Below are positions 43,856 to 51,576 of a stretch of 64,000 nt of DNA, in pieces (position 1 is the first letter of the stretch; each line of letters begins with the position of its first letter). The notes under the pieces are model-generated. The model searched no databases, was not told the DNA's origin, and saw nothing but the letters and a program-made list of their open reading frames with translations. A program made the translations under genes and the position numbers. The stretch spans positions 310,001 to 374,000 of the forward strand of contig NZ_JACHTD010000001.1 in assembly GCF_014145665.1 (NCBI RefSeq), in the 5' to 3' direction. This stretch comes from Myroides sp. NP-2 (GTDB lineage: Bacteria > Bacteroidota > Bacteroidia > Flavobacteriales > Flavobacteriaceae).

Positions 43856-44576
43856 TTATGTATTGATATATATGGTTCAAACTTTCAGAAAGAAAGTTTG
43901 GATTAGCAAATATTATATTTTTTAATCTTTTTGCCAAAAAAACTGTATCACCTCCCGTTAAAATTATTGTTAAATCAGGATATTCTTTTTTATAACGGTC
44001 AATAATATTGTCAATTTCTGCAACAATTCCATTGATAACGCCAGATTGAATCGATTCGTGTGTATTTTGGCCAATGAAATACGAAATATCTTCCATTTCC
44101 AATAAAGGCAGTTTTGCGGTATAATCATTTAAGGCTTTATACCTCAGTTGCAATCCTGGAGAAATTGATCCACCGAGGTATTCATTGTTCGCATTGACAA
44201 AGTCGTACGTAATACAAGTACCTGCGTCTATAATCAATCGCGCTACCTGAGGGTATTGAATAGAGGCGCCAGCAGCAGCAACTAATCGATCCATGCCTAA
44301 GGTGTGAGGTGTTTTATATTTATTGATCAAAGGTAGGGGCGTACTAGGTGTAATTTGGGTTAATTCTGTGTTTTTTTTAAGCCAATCAAGCAAGGAAGTA
44401 TCCAACTGTCCCACGCTAGCCAAGACAATTTTTGGCTTTTCGCTATTTTTTTTTAAAAAAAACAATAATTCTTTCTGAATGTTTTTCGTCGAAAGGTACT
44501 CGGTTTTTAAAAGGCTATCGTTTTCAAACATAGCGAGTTTGGTTCTTGTATTACCAATATCAAGGGTGTAGATCAT
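43827..44576 (-). CDS. coaX: Type III pantothenate kinase
   Basis: 249 residues, typical for CoaX. The ASKHA-fold phosphate motifs can be read: LDIGNTRTKLA at the start, TPHTLGMDRLVAA in the middle, and IIDAGTCITYDFV with the catalytic Asp region, then the YLGGSISPGLQLR loop. It makes 4'-phosphopantothenate, the first step to CoA. First gene of an operon with the barrel protein, lptC and a small membrane protein. Confidence 0.93.
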   Translation of the reverse strand: MIYTLDIGNTRTKLAMFENDSLLKTEYLSTKNIQKELLFFLKKNSEKPKIVLASVGQLDTSLLDWLKKNTELTQITPSTPLPLINKYKTPHTLGMDRLVAAAGASIQYPQVARLIIDAGTCITYDFVNANNEYLGGSISPGLQLRYKALNDYTAKLPLLEMEDISYFIGQNTHESIQSGVINGIVAEIDNIIDRYKKEYPDLTIILTGGDTVFLAKRLKNIIFANPNFLSESLNHIYQYIIENDKKNHS

Positions 44577-44629
44577 GTTTACTTTGCTTTGTTGAACAAA
44601 GATAATTAAAGAAAAATTGACTTAGATGT

Positions 44630-44660
44630 TTTGTAAGAATAAAAAAGTATTATATATTTG
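44630..44660 (+). promoter_or_regulatory. Promoter of the tRNA-Phe array
   Basis: TTTG ending at 44633, 19 bases, TATATTTG at 44653-44660, a full match. The first tRNA begins 43 bases later. Confidence 0.78.
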
Positions 44661-44703
44661 CAACCGCTTAAGAGAACAAAAGTTCACTTACTAAAAGCCA
44701 ATT

Positions 44704-44776
44704 GGTGCCTTAGCTCAGTTGGTAGAGCAAAGGACTGAAAATCCTTGTGTCCCTGGTTCGATTCCTGGAGGCACCA
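44704..44776 (+). tRNA. tRNA-Phe(GAA), copy 1
   Basis: 73 bases; anticodon loop CTGAAAA reads GAA; acceptor GGTGCCT pairs with AGGCACC, discriminator A. Confidence 0.95.
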
Positions 44777-44809
44777 CAAAATTAGCTTTTAGTATCTTAG
44801 TTTAAAACT

Positions 44810-44882
44810 GGTGCCTTAGCTCAGTTGGTAGAGCAAAGGACTGAAAATCCTTGTGTCCCTGGTTCGATTCCTGGAGGCACCA
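44810..44882 (+). tRNA. tRNA-Phe(GAA), copy 2
   Basis: Identical to copy 1, 33 bases downstream. Confidence 0.95.
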
Positions 44883-44907
44883 CAAATTTTAAACTAAACA
44901 AGCACTG

Positions 44908-44980
44908 GGTGCCTTAGCTCAGTTGGTAGAGCAAAGGACTGAAAATCCTTGTGTCCCTGGTTCGATTCCTGGAGGCACCA
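44908..44980 (+). tRNA. tRNA-Phe(GAA), copy 3
   Basis: Identical to copies 1 and 2, 25 bases after copy 2. The array is one transcript from a single promoter to the terminator at 44988. Confidence 0.95.
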
Positions 44981-44987
44981 CACAAGT

Positions 44988-45022
44988 AAAAAACCGAAAA
45001 CATTTGTTTTCGGTTTTTTTTT
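44988..45022 (+). terminator. Terminator of the tRNA-Phe array
   Basis: Stem AAACCGAAAAC / GTTTTCGGTTT with a four-base loop and a long T run. Confidence 0.85.
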
Positions 45023-45216
45023 GTTTAAAATTTATTTAACCGTATACAAGATCTCCTATAAGTCATCCCATACCTATTTTAAGGACTTTAAAAAAATAAT
45101 AATTTTTGCCAAATGCTATATTATTTCAACTATTTCTCTGTAGGGGCTTAGTTGTTGTGTTTTACTTCTAAAAAGGAGTTGTTTTTGAACAACAAACGAA
45201 TAGAAGCGTAACCAAT

Positions 45217-47304
45217 ATGAAAGTAAACACACAAAAAAATCAAAGAAACAAAAGCGATCAGATCGATACAGTGTATCAGCATGATATCGAAGATGTTGTA
45301 TCCCAGTTTGCAGCTTTGTCAATTCAAGATCAAGGGGAATCCAGCGCAGAACTATCTAGGGATGAATCAACTAATGCAACGGCTATTTTAGATCACTATC
45401 TGCCAGGGGTCAACCATCTTGTAGCGTTGACGATTGTTGTAGAGGGAGAGGTAATACGACAGTATAAGAAATTAGTGCTCAAACAACACATAAAAACGCA
45501 TCATGAATTTGTCCTAGAACTTGCTGTTGATTCATTTAAGGATGAAACCTATGAAATGAAGCAGACTCAAAATTTGTTGGGCAAACGCATTTTAATTACA
45601 ATTCATTATAAGCATATCCTGGATAAACCTGAGCGAGATTTTTATGGAGTTATTACAGACGTTTGTTTCCAGCAAGCATATGGGAGCCAAGGATATGTAG
45701 TATTAAAAGGAAATAGTCCTACTATTTTGTTAGATCGAGCTCCCAATATTCAAAGTTTTGGAGGTGATCAACCAGCTTCTCTTACCTCTATTGTAAGTGA
45801 TCTATTAAGAGAAGGCTATGAAAATAACGGAAAATACAAGTCTGTTGTTCGGTCGAGTAAAAACTGTAAAATCTCTTATAGTTGTCAATACAATGAAACC
45901 CCTTATAATTATTTAGCACGCACAGCAGAAGCTTATGGAGAGCAGTTTTTTTACGATGGAGAACAGCTGTATTTCGGGGACTTGCCTGCGGGTGAAAAAC
46001 CAATTAAACTGGTGTATGGGCGCGATGTTGAGAATATAGAAATTCGCATACAAGCCCGACACGTTACTCGTTTGTTATATGGGTATAACAGTGAAACAAA
46101 TAAAAAATTAAGCGCTTCGAGCAATACTTCCTTGAAGCTAAAAGGGGCCTTGGCCCAAACGGCTTATCAAAAGTCAGAACGTATATTTACCACTCCTTCT
46201 TTGCAGTTAGTGCCAGTCGATGCCTCAACCGATCAAGAGGTACAACAGGCACAAAGGGGAGTCGTTGGGAGTGAGGGACTTGATGTGTTTGTTATATCAG
46301 GGGAAACAACGGTTCCTTTTCTATATCCAGGTTGTATTGTGATGCTCGATATGCTCGATGGAGTAACTAAGGAACTCAATCACTTCACCACATTGATGAT
46401 TACAGCGATAGTTCATTCTGTTGACACATTAGGTCAATATCAGGGACGTTTTGAAGCAGTAGATGCACAAGCAGAGTTTATTCCGCGAATCGACTATACG
46501 TTGCCCTTAGCTGAACAGCAGATCGCTACAGTTGTAAGTCATGCAGATCCATTGCAAATGGGACGCGTACAAGTACAATTTGACTGGCAATATAGGGATC
46601 AACATACAACGTGGATCAGAGTGATGTCACCCGATGCAGGTCACAGCGATCAGGGCGGTAAGAATAGAGGTCTAGTAGCCATTCCCGAAGTGGGGGATCA
46701 AGTTATGGTGGGATTTGTGGGCAATCATCCTGATCGCCCTTTTGTATTAGGTGGATTGTTTCACGGAGAAGCTGCTGCAGGTGGCGGAAAAGATAACAAC
46801 AATAGGAGCTTTAGTAGCAAAAGTGGCAATGCATTGAAATTTAACGATGCTGAGGGCAGTGTAACACTCCATGATAAAGGAACGGTAAATCAACTCTTTG
46901 ATGGAGATGGAAATGCCGTTATACGAGCAGATAAAAATCATACCATTCATGCAGGTAATGCCCATATCCTATCTGTCGGGGCAACAGAAGAACAACCCCC
47001 TCAATCTGCGATTAAAGCCGATGCTGAAGGAAACATCCTCATTGAAGCAAGAACGAGTATTTCCCTTCAAGTTGGAAAAAATAGAATTTCCATCGACAAG
47101 GAGGGAGTAGTCACTGTGGCTGAATGTGGAAATATAGAAACCCTTGCAAAAAATGGAGGAATAAGTATCAAAAGTACCTCTGATAATGTAACGGTTGAAA
47201 GTGAAACAGCCGTATTATGTGTAAAAGGGGCAACGGAGACCAATTTAGGAGGCGGTTCTACTACGAATCTAACAGGAGGTGTTGTAAATACGAATGAGAT
47301 ATAA
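45217..47304 (+). CDS. Type VI secretion spike protein VgrG (TssI), Bacteroidota type
   Basis: 695 residues. The N-terminal gp27-like part (about 60-420) is followed by a gp5-like OB fold with the VgrG signature: DPLQMGRVQVQFDWQY, TTWIRVMSPDAG, GLVAIPEVGDQVMVGF and NHPDRPFVLGGLFHG (about 440-525). A beta-helical needle with short repeats follows. It forms the trimeric tip of the T6SS tube that carries effectors. The first ~55 residues are a charged extension. No other T6SS structural gene is in the window, so this is an accessory VgrG island. Its stop is 2 bases before the next gene. Confidence 0.92.
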   Translation: MKVNTQKNQRNKSDQIDTVYQHDIEDVVSQFAALSIQDQGESSAELSRDESTNATAILDHYLPGVNHLVALTIVVEGEVIRQYKKLVLKQHIKTHHEFVLELAVDSFKDETYEMKQTQNLLGKRILITIHYKHILDKPERDFYGVITDVCFQQAYGSQGYVVLKGNSPTILLDRAPNIQSFGGDQPASLTSIVSDLLREGYENNGKYKSVVRSSKNCKISYSCQYNETPYNYLARTAEAYGEQFFYDGEQLYFGDLPAGEKPIKLVYGRDVENIEIRIQARHVTRLLYGYNSETNKKLSASSNTSLKLKGALAQTAYQKSERIFTTPSLQLVPVDASTDQEVQQAQRGVVGSEGLDVFVISGETTVPFLYPGCIVMLDMLDGVTKELNHFTTLMITAIVHSVDTLGQYQGRFEAVDAQAEFIPRIDYTLPLAEQQIATVVSHADPLQMGRVQVQFDWQYRDQHTTWIRVMSPDAGHSDQGGKNRGLVAIPEVGDQVMVGFVGNHPDRPFVLGGLFHGEAAAGGGKDNNNRSFSSKSGNALKFNDAEGSVTLHDKGTVNQLFDGDGNAVIRADKNHTIHAGNAHILSVGATEEQPPQSAIKADAEGNILIEARTSISLQVGKNRISIDKEGVVTVAECGNIETLAKNGGISIKSTSDNVTVESETAVLCVKGATETNLGGGSTTNLTGGVVNTNEI

Positions 47305-47306
47305 GG

Positions 47307-48164
47307 ATGGAAGAGCATAAACCACATTTCAGTAGGCTGAATGAAACAAGTGAAATATTCACTTATCTCGTTCAGGGCAAATCTCAAACAAGAGTGGGAA
47401 CAATCTTTATCGAAAATGAGTATTCTTCGACTGTTCATTATAAAGAGGTCGTTAGGAAAAACAAAAGGTTTGTAACTTACCAAGAAGAAGATTTCCAGCA
47501 GACTTGTACTGGACTTGTATTTCAACTTACTGCTAGATTAAATCGCATTCTTTCCAATTATGAGGTGAGATTGAACGAAAATTACGAAGTTGAAGAAATC
47601 GTTAACCATCCTGCTATTTTAGCTAAATGGAAGCTAGAAAAAAATGAACTCAAAGAGCAATTTAAGGTCATACCTGATAGTGAAGAGTTATTTGATCAGT
47701 ATGAACAGGTTCTTCAAGAGGAAGAAAAACTCAGACAAATGTTGTTTTACACAGGATTCCCTCCACTTTTTTTTCCGCGTATTAAACACCTGTTAAACGC
47801 GATTGATGCGTCCAAAAAGTATGAGCGCAAGAAAGTGTTGGCAGAAAACTCATTAGGATTAGAGCTCCCCATAGTAGAGGAATTATGCATAGAGAAGATA
47901 AACCAAAAGCAATTTGTGGCTACAATAAAAGGAACATTGGATGTAGATGCAATTCCTGATGAAAAAGAGTTTTTGTTTATTTTCCAATCGCTCTGTGGAG
48001 AAGATAAAACGTTAACTGATTTACTCTTTAAATCTAAAGCATACTATGTGTTTGATGCATTTCGCTCCTATCAGACCGCTGCAATAAATGAGCACTTTGA
48101 GGTTAAAGGCATGTGCTTTAAGAAAGAGGAGTACTCATTTATCAAAAAAGGAAAACATGAGTGA
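47307..48164 (+). CDS. Unrecognised protein between VgrG and a PAAR-like effector; adaptor candidate
   Basis: 285 residues, soluble, no signal peptide, no Cys motif. It is rich in Glu and Lys with helical stretches around 95-145 (KWKLEKNELKEQF and EQVLQEEEKLRQM could be short coiled coils). I know no family for it. The place is telling: it begins 3 bases after vgrG and overlaps the effector gene by eight bases (the ATG of the effector lies in ATGAGTGA). In other T6SS loci this position holds the chaperone that loads the effector on VgrG (for example DUF4123, DUF1795 or DUF2169 proteins in Proteobacteria). An adaptor role is inference from position. Confidence 0.6.
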   Translation: MEEHKPHFSRLNETSEIFTYLVQGKSQTRVGTIFIENEYSSTVHYKEVVRKNKRFVTYQEEDFQQTCTGLVFQLTARLNRILSNYEVRLNENYEVEEIVNHPAILAKWKLEKNELKEQFKVIPDSEELFDQYEQVLQEEEKLRQMLFYTGFPPLFFPRIKHLLNAIDASKKYERKKVLAENSLGLELPIVEELCIEKINQKQFVATIKGTLDVDAIPDEKEFLFIFQSLCGEDKTLTDLLFKSKAYYVFDAFRSYQTAAINEHFEVKGMCFKKEEYSFIKKGKHE

Positions 48165-49647
48165 AGAACATAAAAAGTACGTTCCTGAGGGAGTTTTCTT
48201 AGTCTGTGACAAAGGCGGTATGCCTTCTCAGTTAGTCGCCAATAAGCGCAATGTAAAAGTTTATGGATTAACTCAAGTAACAGCGCAAGACAATGTTTTT
48301 GGTAAAAATATACTTCCTTTTGGCAGTTGTACAACTTTACAAGGGCCATGCGCTTTTAGCCGTGTGCTTTGGTCTAAAGAAAAGAAAGGAAATTATTATA
48401 TCAATGGAGAAAAGCCCCTATTAGAACATTCCGAAGCAAGTTGTTCAGTTGGAGGAGGGAGTATTAAGTTGTACTTCGATCAATACGATGCCGAAAAAGC
48501 AGGAAAGAAGAACCAGGAGCAATCCAGTGATTCAGCTGCGACATCCTCTGTTTTATTGGATGTTTTTTTAACAGGGAATCTAGCGACGATATGGAAGTTA
48601 ACCTCAAGTGATTGTAGGACTGTGGAAGGAGCAAATTGTGGAGGTAAAAAAGGAATAGAAGGGGCCGCAAATTACCTAATGGAAGATATGTGGAAGACAG
48701 AAGTATGGAAATTCACCCAAGACAATCATCTAGTTGTTGGGGTGTCTTGCGCCTTATCAAGTGCTACGCCTGGAGTAGATACTTCCGATTTTTTCTTAGG
48801 TTGGCTGGATGTTAGCTGTAATGCTAACCTGACAAAGAATAAAGTTGCACTAGAAGCAGGGCTTGAACGTGCGGTTCATAAAACGATAGAAAACTACAAG
48901 CAAGAGTATTTAGAGACTGATGTCAAAACTGCGGTATTGGTAAATTACGCCGTTGTGGAAATTACAAGGGGACCCCAAGCAAGGGGAGAAGTGTCTCAAG
49001 CGTTCAAGCATTCGGCAGAAGCTTTGGTCGGTCAAGAAAGAATAGCGCAAGTATCGGCAAATGTTAGTAAATTTGTTAGAGCTGTTCGAGGGGGTATGCT
49101 GAGGGTAGTACGTGTTGGAGGAAAAGTAATTGCGTTTTTTTATCCATTGACGCAAGAGGTACTCGACGAAGCAATACGAGTTGTAAAAACTACGTCTGCC
49201 AACAATAGAGGACCCTGCTTGTCTGGTTTATATGACCCTGCTTCTAAAAAAACGTTTTATGGACTTAATTTTAAGAAAAACGCAACCGGTAAAGCGGACT
49301 ATTATAAATGGATTGAAGCCCCATCTATTGAGGGTGGAGCGGATGATATCATTAAACAATTAGTTAAAGGGTATGACGAAAAAATAAAGCGGGGAGAAAT
49401 TGTATTAAGTGAAGTGACGGATAGGAAGTATGCCGCACATTCAGAGCTCAGAGCTTTAGATCAGGCAATTAAAGCAAGACGAGAAGCTGGTATTCCCGTC
49501 GACCATAACGCTATAAAAGAGATGAGTCTAAGTAATAGGGATTTACAACCCAAAGTGATAGAAAGAAATAATACCCCTCCACTTAAAGCTAGATGTCAGA
49601 ATTGTGAATATTTGACCAATGGCGTTCAACTTAATGGTCATAATTAA
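48157..49647 (+). CDS. T6SS effector: DUF4280 PAAR-like tip fused to a YwqJ-type deaminase toxin domain
   Basis: 496 residues from the ATG at 48157 (overlapping the stop of the preceding gene). Residues ~1-112 match the DUF4280 PAAR-like pattern: VPEGVFLVCDKGGMPSQL, then FGSCTTLQGPCAFSRVLW and LEHSEASCSVGGGSIKL, a tip that should cap VgrG. The middle is of unknown type. The C-terminal ~110 residues look like the YwqJ branch of the nucleic-acid deaminase superfamily: a zinc-ligand motif AHSEL (His428, catalytic Glu430) and a second motif ARCQNC with Cys480 and Cys483. Such domains deaminate bases in nucleic acid and act as polymorphic toxins. The base and nucleic-acid targets are not known. 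Confidence 0.7.
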   Translation: MSEEHKKYVPEGVFLVCDKGGMPSQLVANKRNVKVYGLTQVTAQDNVFGKNILPFGSCTTLQGPCAFSRVLWSKEKKGNYYINGEKPLLEHSEASCSVGGGSIKLYFDQYDAEKAGKKNQEQSSDSAATSSVLLDVFLTGNLATIWKLTSSDCRTVEGANCGGKKGIEGAANYLMEDMWKTEVWKFTQDNHLVVGVSCALSSATPGVDTSDFFLGWLDVSCNANLTKNKVALEAGLERAVHKTIENYKQEYLETDVKTAVLVNYAVVEITRGPQARGEVSQAFKHSAEALVGQERIAQVSANVSKFVRAVRGGMLRVVRVGGKVIAFFYPLTQEVLDEAIRVVKTTSANNRGPCLSGLYDPASKKTFYGLNFKKNATGKADYYKWIEAPSIEGGADDIIKQLVKGYDEKIKRGEIVLSEVTDRKYAAHSELRALDQAIKARREAGIPVDHNAIKEMSLSNRDLQPKVIERNNTPPLKARCQNCEYLTNGVQLNGHN

Positions 49648-49659
49648 AAAAGGAAAACA

Positions 49660-50211
49660 GTGAATAAAAACAGCATGAGATTAGAAGATACTGACCGTTG
49701 TCTTTATGTAGAAGATGATGTAAATGGAGAATCGGTTTATTATTTAGATCCAGCCTTAACTCTGCCTTATACAGGAGTGATTTATACTACATATAGAGGA
49801 AAAATAGAAAGTGAAGCAGTTTATTTTCAAGGACTAAAGAACGGATTAGAATATGTGTATAATGAGGAGGGGGAAATAATACAAATTGATGAATGTAGAG
49901 GCAATGTACAGTTCGGAATTTCTAAAGAATTTGAAAACAATAGATTGAGCTCGATCTCTATTAATTATAATAATAGCTGGGTGAAAGTGCTGTATGTAGG
50001 GGAGAATTGTGAAATAATAGATACTCAAAAATACTACTATGATGTGACTAAAGGGGATGAAGTTCCTCAAGGAAATGCGTCTTTGACACGGATGCCCTAT
50101 GAGTGTTTGCCTAGCTACATCCGATTATTGTTGGAATTATCAGATCAGGAGTTAGTTGATTACGAGTTTAAGGATGAGAATCCCTATTTAAGACCGCCAT
50201 ATACTATTTAG
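49660..50211 (+). CDS. YwqK/MORN-like protein, candidate immunity protein for the deaminase effector
   Basis: 183 residues from a GTG at 49660; an ATG five codons in (49675) is the alternative start. The middle has MORN-like repeats of the YwqK type (LPYTGVIYTTYRGKIESEAV, FQGLKNGLEYVYNEEGEI, then ISKEFENNRLSSISI). YwqK is the antitoxin partner of the YwqJ deaminase toxin in Bacillus, so a YwqK-like gene 12 bases after a YwqJ-like effector fits a toxin-immunity pair. The C-terminal part is unassigned. That it blocks this particular toxin is inference. Confidence 0.6.
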   Translation: MNKNSMRLEDTDRCLYVEDDVNGESVYYLDPALTLPYTGVIYTTYRGKIESEAVYFQGLKNGLEYVYNEEGEIIQIDECRGNVQFGISKEFENNRLSSISINYNNSWVKVLYVGENCEIIDTQKYYYDVTKGDEVPQGNASLTRMPYECLPSYIRLLLELSDQELVDYEFKDENPYLRPPYTI

Positions 50212-50240
50212 ATAGAAGTATAATCACAGCTAAGAAAAAT

Positions 50241-50751
50241 ATGATCGCAGCAGTAGACGTGTATTATTGTGACACGAGAGCAAAAGTAGTAGCTGTATTG
50301 TTTGAATCTTTTCAATCAGAAACACCTACAGCAATCATAGAAAAGATGATGTCCCCTCAAAGAGCGTATGAAGCTGGGGCGTTTGATAAACGTGAATTGC
50401 CTTGTGTTCTAGCAGTACTTGATACGATTAAACAAGAGGATATTGAGGTTATCTTGATCGATGGATATGTCTATATAGATGAAGCTAAAACGGATGGTTT
50501 TAGGCAGTTATCTCTTTCAAGCTCTAGGTGAAAAAACTCCTGTAATAGGAATCGCAAAGTCTTACTTCTTTACGGCATCGAATCTTGTAAAAGAAGGGTA
50601 CAGAGGCACAAGTAAAAAACCATTATATGTTACGGCAGTAGGTATTGATTTAGATGAAGCGCACCAAGCTATTCAGCAGATGTATGGTGAATATAGAATT
50701 CCCTATCTCTTAAAACTAGTGGATTCAGAAACGATGAAGGCCGAAGGCTAA
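50241..50751 (+). pseudogene. Endonuclease V-like gene broken by a single-base frameshift
   Basis: Two overlapping frames make one protein. The first (50241-50531) starts MIAAVDVYYCDTRAKVVAVL and carries RELPCVLAVL and VILIDGYVYID. The second, read from about 50500 to 50751, continues GSYLFQALGEKTPVIGIAKS and GTSKKPLYVTAVGIDLDEA. Together they give the endonuclease V order of acidic residues (Asp in AVDVYY, Glu in RELP, Asp in IDGYVY) and the later conserved K-S-Y-F. Dropping one T from the TTTT run at 50498-50501 restores a ~169-residue protein. Endonuclease V nicks DNA or RNA near inosine. Either the gene is a fresh pseudogene or the extra T is a sequencing error. Confidence 0.78.
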
Positions 50752-51007
50752 AGCTTCCGTTTTTTTATTCTTATATGGACCATTGAGGTAGGAAATGCAT
50801 CATGTTATAAGTGAAAAAGCATCTTTGTTGAAAGTGTAGGACCAAAGGAATAGGTATGGACATACAAATAAGTTAAGCATATTTAGCTGTTCCAATAGGC
50901 ATACGAGGCTCAGTAGTACTATGAGTATAGTTCAAATGCTGTAGATATAGCAGAATAAGGCTCGGTTTAAAATAATTTTGAAAAACAACAGAAAAGCGAA
51001 AATTCAT

Positions 51008-51047
51008 AAAAAGGAAAAGCGAAACATCAGTTTCGCTTTTCCTTTTT
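51008..51047 (-). terminator. Terminator after the coiled-coil protein gene
   Basis: Perfect 18-base stem (left arm 51008-51025, right arm 51030-51047) with an ATCA loop; T run on the minus strand. The 50752-51007 stretch between the endonuclease V remnant and this hairpin holds nothing I can name. Confidence 0.85.
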
Positions 51048-51048
51048 C

Positions 51049-51531
51049 TTATTTTGTTAAGGCTTCATATTTGTATTCTTCCGCTTTGATGTCAAATTCC
51101 AAATTAGCTATTTCTGTTTGGTATTTGTGCAATTTTGTTTTGATTTTTAATTCCTCAATAGGAGCAATTTTACCTAAAGCCATATCGCGATTATACGCAT
51201 CGTTCTCTTTGTTGTATTTGATCGTGATTTTATTCAATTTAGCGGTTGCTTTTTGAATGTTTTTTTGCGTCTTAGCAATTTCCTTTTGCTTTTTAATTTC
51301 AGCCTTTCTCTCGCGTTCAATTTGCTTTTGCTCTTGTTTGAAAGCTTTGAGTTCAGCTGCACTCATTGTGGCCTCAGTAGTAGGTTTTTCTTCTACTTTG
51401 CTCTCCACTACTTGGTAAGCCGGAACTTCTGGTAAAACAGTTGTTTCAGTGTTTGTTTTCTCTGCTTCTTGTGCGTGAATGCTCGTTGAGCCAAGGAGTA
51501 ATAATCCAGCGATAAAAAATGTTTTTTTCAT
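51049..51531 (-). CDS. Secreted coiled-coil protein of unknown function
   Basis: 160 residues. A signal peptide ends near SIHAQ. A Thr/Glu/Pro-rich linker (about 22-55) is followed by a long Lys/Glu/Gln-rich coiled coil (about 57-105 and 115-155) that should form a periplasmic helix bundle. It lies 45 bases after rodA on the same strand and may be the last gene of the cell-shape operon before a strong terminator. I do not recognise a family. Confidence 0.68.
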   Translation of the reverse strand: MKKTFFIAGLLLLGSTSIHAQEAEKTNTETTVLPEVPAYQVVESKVEEKPTTEATMSAAELKAFKQEQKQIERERKAEIKKQKEIAKTQKNIQKATAKLNKITIKYNKENDAYNRDMALGKIAPIEELKIKTKLHKYQTEIANLEFDIKAEEYKYEALTK

Positions 51532-51576
51532 TTTCTTCTTCTCTATTTTTGTTTTTATTGTTGTTCAAAGTAACTG

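Noticed and set aside
44704..51000. Integrative element with att sites at tRNA-Phe
   Set aside because: I found no integrase and no repeat of the tRNA 3' end on the far side of the T6SS genes.
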